Source: Akkermansia muciniphila (GTDB taxonomy: Bacteria; Verrucomicrobiota; Verrucomicrobiia; Limisphaerales; UBA9464). Taken from it: a DNA stretch of 8,748 nucleotides. Below the pieces are notes generated by a model. It was not told the origin of the DNA, searched no databases, and saw only the letters and a list, made by a program, of their open reading frames with translations. The translations under genes and the position numbers were made by a program. Shown here one piece after another: positions 1 through 6,729 of the stretch. The stretch lies in NCBI GenBank assembly GCA_945873715.1, contig CAMCFL010000101.1:1-8748 (forward strand), given 5' to 3'. Every line of letters starts with the position of its first letter. The stretch's first letter is position 1.

Positions 1-1
1 G

Positions 2-58
2 GCGGTCCTGCGTCAGGGGCTGGATTGCCTGGGCATTGGCGTGAGCGAGCGGATGTAG
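2..58 (+). CDS. C-terminal end of an unidentified protein (partial, cut by the window start)
   Basis: Reading from base 2 gives 18 sense codons (AVLRQGLDCLGIGVSERM) and a TAG stop at 56-58. The peptide has natural composition, with an amphipathic stretch followed by a charged end. Its stop lies six bases from the stop of the convergent permease gene, a tidy tail-to-tail arrangement. No start or domain is visible, so the protein cannot be identified. The opposite strand is also open here, as is common in GC-rich DNA, but it offers no ATG, GTG or TTG start in the frame that follows the permease stop. The call therefore rests on peptide quality and stop position only. Confidence 0.45.
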   Translation, partial: AVLRQGLDCLGIGVSERM

Positions 59-64
59 TTGGGT

Positions 65-1606
65 TTACCGGTTCCAAAGCCAGCGGAAAACCTCGACGAT
101 CCGGGGTGGTTGGCCGGTGCGGAGGATGGCCAGACGAAAGATCTTGCCGCACCCCCAGAGAATCAAGACATCGAAGGCGATCAGGACCATCCCGGTCCCG
201 ATGACCTCGAAGAGGGGAGGGGAAGCGGTGATGCGGTTCATCATGATGAACGGCGTGTAGAGTGGGATCCACGAGAAGACGGTGGCGATGGGGCCATTTG
301 GATCACGGGGAATGAAGGGCATCAGGAACAGGGGAACCATGAGCACCAGCATGAGTGGCCCCATGAGGTTCTGTGCGTCCTTGATCGTCGAACAGAGGGA
401 TCCCACGGTGAGGAAGATCGTCGCGTAGGCGATGTATCCGAGAATGAAGTACAGGCCGAATGCGGGTAGAAGCCAGGTGGACTGGAACAGGCTGAGCAGG
501 TCGGCGGGAAGGCTGGCGGCGGCGTTGGCGGTCGCCCCAACCATCGCTGGAGCCGCAAAGAACTTCGTCTGGACCAGTGCCATGGCGATGACGCTCCCCA
601 GCCACGAGAACAGCATCACCCCGCCGGTCATCGCGATACCGAGGAGCTTGCCCAGCATCAGTTCACCGGGGGTCACGCTGGACAGGAGGACCTCGATGAT
701 CCGATTGGATTTCTCCTCGATGACGGAGTTCAGAAGCATCTGTGATACCGCAAAGATCGAGATCCAGAGCAGGTAGACAAAGAAGCTCGGTGCCCACTGT
801 CGCAGTCGGTCTGCCATCCCGACCTTCTCCTCGCCCTCAGCCTTGCGCGGATTGAGATCCGTGATCGGTGCTCGACGGGATTCCACGCGGGCGATGATTG
901 CCGGATCAACGCCAAGGGACTGGTATTCGCGCCGGCGAAGCTCATCTCCGAGCAAGCGCTGGATCGAATCCCGCAATCCGGTGTCGGCGGTGTTCTCTGT
1001 CCAGTAACGGAGGGCGGCGGTTTCGTTCGTCACCCTGCCGTAGTCCCGCGGGATGATGACTGCGGCAAACAGCTTCGGAGACGAGCTGGCTTCGGAGGAG
1101 GGCAGCACGTGCTCGCCGCGCAGCCACGGACGAAGGATCGCCTCGATGGCGGGAACGTCATTGGACGCCGGAAGTTCAACGGGAACCGGGACCTCCAACC
1201 ACGCGGCACGGGGTGGGCTGAACCCGGCAAGCGTCCAGTAGTTCGATCCCGCCTGTCGTTTCCAACCTTCGAGATCGAGGCTCGGGGCGGGGCGGTTGGA
1301 ACTGCCGGGCGTGATGAATGGCGCCAGCGGTTCGGGAGCGGGAATCCGGCGGGCGAAGCTTCGGAGGGCACCATCGATCTCGGCGGTACGTAGCCGGAGC
1401 ATCTCCGCCCGCACCTTGGGTGCGTACTCGCCCGTCTGATCAATCATCACGTAGTGCCTCGTCGAGACGCCCTTCTTTGCCAGCAGCACCGGCAGCGCAC
1501 CGGAGACCAGGATGATGACCGGGAAGAGGAGGATCCCGAGCCAGAACCCCTTGGTACGGGCATTCTCGAAGAATTCGCGCCATCCGATCCGCCAGATGTA
1601 CCTCAT
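65..1606 (-). CDS. NatB-like ABC transporter permease (ABC-2 family)
   Basis: This 513-residue inner-membrane protein is the membrane half of an ABC exporter with the ATPase encoded just upstream. One hydrophobic helix lies at about residues 21-42. A large extracytoplasmic domain of roughly 225 residues follows, with a Pro/Ser-rich part at 88-150. A bundle of about six helices then covers 273-292, 322-345, 380-402, 414-432, 440-456 and 466-486. The stretch SVIEEKSNRIIEVLLSS (294-310) is the family hallmark, in the cytoplasmic segment after the second helix. The substrate of this family is usually unknown; sodium efflux is known for NatAB of Bacillus, but nothing here shows the cargo. I chose the ATG at 1606 because it overlaps the ATPase stop as ATGA, has a good Shine-Dalgarno, and begins a typical amphipathic N-terminus. 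The reading frame stays open upstream to 1933, but that part is low-complexity shadow of the ATPase gene. Confidence 0.9.
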   Translation of the reverse strand: MRYIWRIGWREFFENARTKGFWLGILLFPVIILVSGALPVLLAKKGVSTRHYVMIDQTGEYAPKVRAEMLRLRTAEIDGALRSFARRIPAPEPLAPFITPGSSNRPAPSLDLEGWKRQAGSNYWTLAGFSPPRAAWLEVPVPVELPASNDVPAIEAILRPWLRGEHVLPSSEASSSPKLFAAVIIPRDYGRVTNETAALRYWTENTADTGLRDSIQRLLGDELRRREYQSLGVDPAIIARVESRRAPITDLNPRKAEGEEKVGMADRLRQWAPSFFVYLLWISIFAVSQMLLNSVIEEKSNRIIEVLLSSVTPGELMLGKLLGIAMTGGVMLFSWLGSVIAMALVQTKFFAAPAMVGATANAAASLPADLLSLFQSTWLLPAFGLYFILGYIAYATIFLTVGSLCSTIKDAQNLMGPLMLVLMVPLFLMPFIPRDPNGPIATVFSWIPLYTPFIMMNRITASPPLFEVIGTGMVLIAFDVLILWGCGKIFRLAILRTGQPPRIVEVFRWLWNR

Positions 1607-2529
1607 CGGAACGTCGCCTCCCGGGCACCCGGCCCCACCAGTTTCATGAACACTTCGTGCAACGTGGGTTCCGCCGAATTGAAGCTGCGAAGGCGGATCG
1701 CCCGTTCGAAGCAGGTGCGCAGGACCTGCTGCGGGTCCGCCCCCGGGCCGAGTTCGACCTGCCAGGACCCGGGACCATCGGAGACCAGTCCAACCACCCC
1801 GGGAACTTCCTTCAGTGCCGACGGATCGTCTTCCGTCTCGAGGCGAACCCGATGCGGCACGGTCTGGCGTGCTTCCTGGACGGTGCCATCGAACAGGCGT
1901 TTGCCGGCGCCAATGATGACCAGGCGATCGCACAGGCGTTCGGCGTGCTGCATGACGTGGGTGCTGAAGAGGACGGTCCGCCCGCGGGCGCGCAGGTCGG
2001 TGACAATCTCCTCAAGGACGCCTTGGTTGACTGGGTCAAGGCCGGAGAAGGGTTCATCGAAGATCACCAATTCCGGATCATGGGCGATGCTGGCGAGGAC
2101 CTGCACCTTTTGTCCCATGCCCTTCGAGAGCGCCTCGGTCCTGGCGTGGGCGAAGTCTTTCAGACCGTATCGCTCGAGCAGTTCGAAGGCGCGCCGCCGG
2201 GCATCTCCGGATGACAGTCCCTTGAGTCCGGCGAAGTAGGCGATCACCGCCCACGCCTTCATCTTCTTGTAGAGCCCCTTTTCCTCGGGGAGATACCCGA
2301 TCCGATGTCGCACGGTGAGGGCGGAAGCCGCACCCAGGATGCGGATCGAACCGGTGGTTGGCCGGAGGATGTCGAGGATCATCCGCAAGGCAGTAGTCTT
2401 GCCGGCACCGTTCGGACCCAGGAACCCGTAGATGCACCCCGTCGGAACCGTCAGCGACAGGTCGTTGACCGCGCAGAATTCCCCGTAGTACTTGGAGACA
2501 TTCCGCAGTTCGAGGGCCGCATCCGACAT
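1603..2529 (-). CDS. ABC transporter ATP-binding protein, NatA-like, with a C-terminal DUF4162-type extension
   Basis: This 308-residue cytoplasmic ATPase powers the permease encoded next to it. All motifs of an active ABC domain are visible: Walker A GPNGAGKTT (38-46), signature LSKGMGQKV (134-142), Walker B LVIFDEP (154-160), D-loop SGLDP (162-166) and switch His191. The Q-loop position reads LPEEKGLY (80-87), with Glu where many ABC proteins have Gln; this form is usual in the NatA/YhaQ group. Residues from about 227 to 300 form the C-terminal extension seen in that group (DUF4162). The ATG at 2529 starts an ordinary ABC N-terminus. The frame is open to 2694, but the extra residues look like non-coding translation. 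The GGAG one base before this ATG is too close to be a normal Shine-Dalgarno. The gene starts 31 bases after the 86-residue gene and overlaps the permease by four bases. Confidence 0.93.
   Translation of the reverse strand: MSDAALELRNVSKYYGEFCAVNDLSLTVPTGCIYGFLGPNGAGKTTALRMILDILRPTTGSIRILGAASALTVRHRIGYLPEEKGLYKKMKAWAVIAYFAGLKGLSSGDARRRAFELLERYGLKDFAHARTEALSKGMGQKVQVLASIAHDPELVIFDEPFSGLDPVNQGVLEEIVTDLRARGRTVLFSTHVMQHAERLCDRLVIIGAGKRLFDGTVQEARQTVPHRVRLETEDDPSALKEVPGVVGLVSDGPGSWQVELGPGADPQQVLRTCFERAIRLRSFNSAEPTLHEVFMKLVGPGAREATFR
1617..1622 (-). promoter_or_regulatory. Ribosome binding site of the permease gene
   Basis: On the minus strand GGGAGG lies 10 bases before the ATG at 1606, inside the last codons of the ATPase gene. 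It is the best Shine-Dalgarno in the window and supports this start over the upstream in-frame ATG at 1933. With the ATGA overlap it suggests coupled translation of ATPase and permease. Confidence 0.6.
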
Positions 2530-2560
2530 TCTCCGGAGGCTACCGGGGCATGGACTGGGG

Positions 2561-2821
2561 TCAACCCGCAGTCCGTGAATTGCTCTGCTGGACCAGGCAC
2601 GACGCCCCCCAGAGCCCCAAGGCAAGCCCGGCGGTGCCGACGAGGAACCCGATTCCGGGACGGAACACCTGACGTCGTTCCTGCCCGATCGCATGGGTGG
2701 GCTCCGCCGAGAGGGCGTCCTCGCTCCATTGCGAAGCGCCCAGGTTCATCCCGCCGAAGAACCAGAGGGCAACCCCGACCACGGCGCAGAGCAGGGACAT
2801 TGCCTGAAGGAAACGGCGCAT
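2561..2821 (-). CDS. Small membrane protein with two predicted helices (unknown function)
   Basis: An 86-residue protein that I do not recognise. Two hydrophobic segments, about residues 5-24 and 56-77, are separated by a polar loop of about 30 residues containing several charges (Glu34, Asp35, Glu40, Glu48, Arg49, Arg50). Basic residues at 2-3 and the polar tail suggest a hairpin with both ends in the cytoplasm and the loop outside. The gene starts nine bases after the stop of the large secreted cytochrome protein and ends 31 bases before the ABC ATPase, all on one strand, so it is probably co-transcribed with both. No convincing ribosome binding site precedes the ATG; translation may be coupled to the upstream stop. 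A second in-frame Met at residue 8 is a possible alternative start. No metal-binding or catalytic motif is visible. It could be an accessory subunit of the transporter or an anchor for the exported protein, but that is a guess. Confidence 0.7.
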   Translation of the reverse strand: MRRFLQAMSLLCAVVGVALWFFGGMNLGASQWSEDALSAEPTHAIGQERRQVFRPGIGFLVGTAGLALGLWGASCLVQQSNSRTAG

Positions 2822-2830
2822 GAGGATGGC

Positions 2831-5800
2831 TTACTCGTACACGTTTCCGGCAGGCCGTGCCATCCGGCCCCACTTCTCCCAGCCGGGAATCGGGTGTTCC
2901 TTCATGATTTCTTCGACCATGTAGAAATCCGAGCGGGCCTTGGTTTGCTCGCGCACCCTGGACACCTGGGCCGGGGTGACGATCGGTAGGTTGTTGCCGA
3001 AGGATTGGCGGACGTAGCTGATCACTCCGGCGGCTTCCTCGTCATTGAGCATGCCGGCAAATCCCAGCATGGGAGGCACGCCGTTGGTCGGGCCGAAGCG
3101 TTGGCCCGCCAGGTCCAAAGGTCCCCAAAGGCCCTTCAGCACCACCTTGATGAGGCGTTCGTCGTGGGTCAGCCACGGATTGCCGGCAAGGTTGAGGGGC
3201 GGATAGACACCTGGAGTTCCGATGCCGGAGGGTTGGTGGCAGGTGGCGCAGTGGGCGTCGCGATTGAACACTTCCTTGCCGAGCGCATAGAGCTTTGCTT
3301 CGGCAGGAGCGAGGGCCCGGGAAGGGCCGTACTCGCGCTGATCGGCAGCGGGGGGGGCGGCTCCCAGCTTGAGGGTGCCGGCGAGGTAGTCGCGCGCATT
3401 CGGATTCGAGGCGAGCAGTTGCGGTTCAGCGGCCACCAGAGCGGCCACATCGTCCTTCAGGGTGGTCTCGAGGATTTGTCGGGTGACCGGGCTCATCCAC
3501 TTGTCGAAGGGATGCCTCAGGGCGTCGAGGACGATCCGGGCACCGTCCTGGTTGTCGAGCCAGGAGGCCGCCACGATGGCCTCAAGGCGCACGCGTCCGT
3601 GAGGATCATTGGCCGCCTGCCGGAGCAGCGCCACGGCATTGGGAACCTGGTGGTGTGTGTAACGCAGCACATGCGCGGCGGCTGCGCGTGCCTGATGGGA
3701 ACGGGCGTTGAGGCACGCGAGCAGCAGCCCGGCATCAGGCCGGTTCTGAGCCCAGGTGGCCCAGAGCGCCTCGGACAGATGGTGTTCGTAGGAGGCGTCC
3801 GCCTTGTCGAGCTTCGCGACCCAGGCCTTGACTGCTGGAATCACCTTGGCCGCCGGGTAGCCGCGCAATTCGCGGCGGGTGCGGTAACGGCTGCGGTACT
3901 CGGCGAGCTTCAGGTTCCCGAGGAGTTGGGGAATCGATGCGCCGGCAATCTTTGCAGGCTTCACCAGCGGCCGCGCGGGATGGGTGACCCGATAGATGCG
4001 GCCGCGTTCGTGGTCCCGGTTCGGGTCACGTGCATTGTGCTGCATGTGGCCGATCAACGCATTGTGCCAGTCGAGGAAGTAGAGCGATCCATCCGGTGCA
4101 AACTCCAGATCGACCGGGCGGAAGTTCGGGTCGCCCGAACTGATCAGATCGCCGGCGAGACTCCCCGTGAATCCGGAACCATCGTCGCGTACGGAACTGA
4201 AATTGATTCCCAGGAATCCGATGCTGTTGCAGGTCATGAACTGACCTTGCCGATCCTCCGGGAAGTGGCGGGACGAAACGAACTCGGATCCGGAGGTCGG
4301 ACGCGAGCGTTTGGGGACGAATTCTCCGGCGCGTCCAATCTCCACTCCATAGGGCATCTTGGCCGAGATCGGCAGCGCCCAGTAGTTCTCGCCGCTCGAC
4401 GCATCGGAGAGCACGCCTTGCTCCCAGTCATCAAAGGCGATCCCCCACGGGTTGTTCACGTCGGACTGGATGTACCGTTCCAGACGGAAATTCTTAGGGT
4501 CGAATCGCCACGCGCCACCGTCGTTGACGCGTTGCGGGCCGTAAGGAGTTTCCACCTGGCTGTGGAGGAAGCGGCCTTCCAGCAGGTAGAACGCGCCGGA
4601 GGCATCTGCGCTGTAGGCCGAGATGGCATGGTGCGTGTCGTGTGAATCAAAACCGTGCATCAGGATTTCCATCCGATCGGCGCGGTCGTCGTGGTTGTCA
4701 TCGACGAGCAGGCAGAGATTGGGTTCCTGCGAAAGATAGACGCCCTCCGGGGCGATCTCGAAGCCAATGGGCAGATGGAGCTTGTCCGCAAAGACGGTCT
4801 GTTTGTCCGCGCGCCCGTCGCCGTTGGTGTCCTCGAAGATCAGGATCTTGTCGTTGGGGCGGGATTCGCCTGGCTTGTAGTGCGGGTAGGAGGGCGTGAT
4901 GGCGACCCACAGGCGTCCGCGAGCGTCGAAGGACATCTGGACGGGCTTCCGCAGTTCCGGAAATTCCTTTTCCGAGGCGAACAGCTCGACCTTGTAGCCG
5001 GGCATCACCGTCATCTTTTCCAGGGCCTGGATGCCATCGAGGTAATCCGTCGGCCGCTTGAAGTTGCTGGGCACGGCCGGGATCTCGTGGGTCTTCGAAT
5101 CGTCGACGGCGAGTTCCCGGGTCTTTCCGGCTGCCGTGTCGTGGATGCGTGTGTCCCGCAGCGCCATCATCTCGCGGGTCTTGCGGATTTCGTCGGGATA
5201 ATTCTGGGGACCAAACGGGTTGTAGCGCTGGCCGTGGGTGTGTACGCCGTTCACCAGATGGTAGTCATTGTTCCAGAAGTAATCCTTCTCCTTGACTGCC
5301 GCGTTGACCAGTGCAGGAGAGACCTTTGATCTCAATACGGACCTGCCAAAGGCTCCATTGGCGAGCACGACCGCCAGTTCCTGGTAGCCGGCCTCGGTCG
5401 GAGCGAAGCCATTGATCGTGAGCGAAGGCAGTCGCTTCTTCGCATGGCGCTCCTTGGTGGCGCCGAAAAAATCAACGAAGGTCAGACCGTGCCTGCGAGC
5501 CACTTTCCCGACCGCCTCCGCGTAGAGGGCCAGGTTCGCGTTCTCCTTCGTTCCATCCGGCAGATCCCGTTTGGCTGAGAGATTCTCGAAAGCGATCGGC
5601 GACACGAGCACCAGTCGCGGTGCCGCGATTCCATTGTAGGCGAGGGACAGGGTGTGCTTCGCGAAAGCGTCCAGCTCGGCCTCGAAGTTGGCCACCCGCG
5701 ACGGCCCATCGAACGATTCGTTGTAGCCGAAGAACGCAATGATGGTGTCCGCCTTCAGGTGGGTGAGCCATTGGTCCGGTGTCGGCCAGAATCCTTTGCC

Positions 5801-6172
5801 GTAGTGGGAATTCAGCTCCGGATGGAACTGTTCGGCCCCAGGGAAGGCCCACTGCGAGACGCGCGCCGGATGCGGACGGAATGCGGGCGTGTCCCCCGGG
5901 CGTCCCATGTTGCGGACGACGAGGTGCTTCGTTGGGAAGCGGAGGTGAAGTTCGGTTTCGAGTTGGCTGAAATAGACGTCCCGCTCGGCGAGACCATTGC
6001 CGAGGAAGACAATCCGCTCGCCTTCGACGGGTTCGGCGACGGACTGGGGTCGGGCTGTCGACGTGGCGCCCGGTTCCGCCGTTGGCGCGTGGGGACGGTT
6101 GTTGGGCGTTTGCGCCACGGTCGTCAGTGCGACGGCGAACGCAGCAAACCATGCGGGGAGAAGGGATCTCAT
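2831..6172 (-). CDS. Secreted multidomain protein: SGNH-like domain, PVC-type dehydrogenase propeller, HEAT-like repeats, cytochrome c
   Basis: This 1,113-residue protein starts with a Sec signal peptide (basic N-terminus, hydrophobic core about 5-20, Ala-Gln near 20-21), then a Pro/Ala/Thr-rich linker. Residues 51-280 resemble an SGNH/GDSL hydrolase but with changed active-site blocks: GNGLAERD (58-65), FGYNES (148-153) and INGFAPTEAGY (253-263). Residues 383-735 match the Planctomycete/Verrucomicrobial membrane-bound dehydrogenase N-terminal family, a beta-propeller related to PQQ or glucose/sorbosone dehydrogenases, with acidic loops DTNGDGRAD (448-456) and DDNHDDRAD (491-499) that may bind calcium. 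Residues about 745-925 look helical and HEAT-like. Residues 955-1065 form a class I cytochrome c with CATCH at 975-979 and Met1035 as likely distal ligand. It probably acts outside the cytoplasmic membrane, perhaps oxidising a sugar or polyol and passing electrons to haem; the substrate is unknown. The ATG at 6172 is chosen because it directly precedes the signal peptide. An ATG at 6295 is in frame but would bury it. Confidence 0.9.
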   Translation of the reverse strand: MRSLLPAWFAAFAVALTTVAQTPNNRPHAPTAEPGATSTARPQSVAEPVEGERIVFLGNGLAERDVYFSQLETELHLRFPTKHLVVRNMGRPGDTPAFRPHPARVSQWAFPGAEQFHPELNSHYGKGFWPTPDQWLTHLKADTIIAFFGYNESFDGPSRVANFEAELDAFAKHTLSLAYNGIAAPRLVLVSPIAFENLSAKRDLPDGTKENANLALYAEAVGKVARRHGLTFVDFFGATKERHAKKRLPSLTINGFAPTEAGYQELAVVLANGAFGRSVLRSKVSPALVNAAVKEKDYFWNNDYHLVNGVHTHGQRYNPFGPQNYPDEIRKTREMMALRDTRIHDTAAGKTRELAVDDSKTHEIPAVPSNFKRPTDYLDGIQALEKMTVMPGYKVELFASEKEFPELRKPVQMSFDARGRLWVAITPSYPHYKPGESRPNDKILIFEDTNGDGRADKQTVFADKLHLPIGFEIAPEGVYLSQEPNLCLLVDDNHDDRADRMEILMHGFDSHDTHHAISAYSADASGAFYLLEGRFLHSQVETPYGPQRVNDGGAWRFDPKNFRLERYIQSDVNNPWGIAFDDWEQGVLSDASSGENYWALPISAKMPYGVEIGRAGEFVPKRSRPTSGSEFVSSRHFPEDRQGQFMTCNSIGFLGINFSSVRDDGSGFTGSLAGDLISSGDPNFRPVDLEFAPDGSLYFLDWHNALIGHMQHNARDPNRDHERGRIYRVTHPARPLVKPAKIAGASIPQLLGNLKLAEYRSRYRTRRELRGYPAAKVIPAVKAWVAKLDKADASYEHHLSEALWATWAQNRPDAGLLLACLNARSHQARAAAAHVLRYTHHQVPNAVALLRQAANDPHGRVRLEAIVAASWLDNQDGARIVLDALRHPFDKWMSPVTRQILETTLKDDVAALVAAEPQLLASNPNARDYLAGTLKLGAAPPAADQREYGPSRALAPAEAKLYALGKEVFNRDAHCATCHQPSGIGTPGVYPPLNLAGNPWLTHDERLIKVVLKGLWGPLDLAGQRFGPTNGVPPMLGFAGMLNDEEAAGVISYVRQSFGNNLPIVTPAQVSRVREQTKARSDFYMVEEIMKEHPIPGWEKWGRMARPAGNVYE

Positions 6173-6352
6173 ATTGGACAGGGACCTGTGGGAGCAGGAT
6201 GGCTCCGTCAGGAGTGTGTCGGCAAGGCCCTCGATGGGGCAGGGGTAGGGGAAATCGGCCGTGCCGGCGTCCGCTTTCTCCCCCGCATACCCCATATTGC
6301 CGGTTGAGTCCGAGGGGCGTCGCGTTACGTTCACACGCCATCGACAGCACGT
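6173..6352. promoter_or_regulatory. Divergent intergenic region between the secreted cytochrome operon and the 73-residue gene
   Basis: This 180-base spacer must carry promoters for both directions if the two flanking genes start where proposed. The only plus-strand candidate I see is TTGAGT (6304-6309), 16 bases, then TACGTT (6326-6331), which matches the sigma-70 consensus poorly. No convincing minus-strand promoter is visible. An inverted repeat ACAGG-GA-CCTGT at 6178-6189 sits five bases upstream of the minus-strand start codon. Neither start has a good Shine-Dalgarno. Confidence 0.3.
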
Positions 6353-6574
6353 ATGAGTAACGAATCTGACCCGCGCCGGGATGCGCACGCGCTGCTGAAA
6401 AGTACGACGCTGTACCGGGAGTTCCTTGCCGAGCGGGAGGAGATCCTGCGGCACAAGTGGATCGAGTCACAGAAGGCGGGGAGGGACATTGGGTTCGATG
6501 CCGCCCTGATCGACTGGGTCTCCAAGTATCGTTCGGAATGGCGCACTGCACGCCGGACCAGTCTGGTGCAATGA
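6353..6574 (+). CDS. Small soluble protein of unknown function (73 residues)
   Basis: A short charged protein that I do not recognise by name. The N-terminal 15 residues are polar. Residues 20-64 look like a compact mostly helical domain rich in Arg, Lys, Glu and aromatic residues, with the run RHKWIESQKAGRDIGF (33-48) followed by an amphipathic helix ALIDWVSKY (51-59) and a basic end. There is no signal peptide, membrane segment or Cys pair, so it is probably cytoplasmic. The composition is far more protein-like than the overlapping antisense frame. It is divergent from the secreted cytochrome operon and 155 bases upstream of pyrB on the same strand. No ribosome binding site is seen before the ATG. 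A nucleic-acid or protein-binding role would fit the charge pattern, but nothing shows it. Confidence 0.72.
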   Translation: MSNESDPRRDAHALLKSTTLYREFLAEREEILRHKWIESQKAGRDIGFDAALIDWVSKYRSEWRTARRTSLVQ

Positions 6575-6582
6575 CAACGACC

Positions 6583-6669
6583 GTCGACCCGTTCTCCGCC
6601 TGCGGAGTCCGGGCTCAAGGCGGAACCGCACAGGGGGGCGCCCGGGTCGGCTCCCTCCTTCTTTTCCTT
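6583..6669 (+). terminator. Possible structured terminator or attenuator before pyrB
   Basis: A nine-pair stem with one G-T wobble joins 6583-6591 to 6643-6651. Within it TCCGCC (6595-6600) can pair with GGCGGA (6619-6624), or the same bases can form a tighter hairpin, 6594-6598 with 6603-6607. A pyrimidine-rich stretch with one run of four T follows at 6651-6669. It could end transcription of the 73-residue gene, or act as a leader switch if pyrB is read from upstream. The T run is interrupted and the outer loop is long, so this is weak. Confidence 0.3.
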
Positions 6670-6677
6670 GGCCGTGG

Positions 6678-6707
6678 ATGACATCGGGTCGGGTGCGTCG
6701 CTAGAGT
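6678..6707 (+). promoter_or_regulatory. Candidate sigma-70-type promoter for pyrB
   Basis: ATGACA at 6678-6683 matches the -35 consensus at five of six bases. After 18 bases, TAGAGT at 6702-6707 matches the -10 at four of six. Transcription would begin near 6714, giving a leader of about 16 bases before the ATG at 6730. Only a weak AAGAAAG ribosome-binding candidate lies between. If correct, this promoter is downstream of the folded region at 6583-6669. Confidence 0.33.
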
Positions 6708-6729
6708 CGGGTACCGAAGAAAGCTGAAC

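Noticed and set aside
2..64. Minus-strand open frame after the permease stop
   Set aside because: It has no ATG, GTG or TTG start in frame within the window, whereas the plus-strand reading ends in a proper stop just before the permease stop.
1607..1933. N-terminal extension of the permease frame to 1933
   Set aside because: The added 109 residues are Arg/Gly/Pro-rich, overlap the ATPase gene and precede a well-supported ATG with a Shine-Dalgarno and ATGA overlap.
3005..4645. 546-codon open frame on the plus strand opposite the secreted cytochrome gene
   Set aside because: It is a shadow of the propeller and cytochrome domains: composition is Arg/Gly/Val-rich with no recognisable motif, and it has no independent ribosome binding site.
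6173..6454. N-terminal extension of the secreted cytochrome protein
   Set aside because: It would bury an obvious signal peptide and overlap the divergent 73-residue gene; the extra residues do not look like protein.
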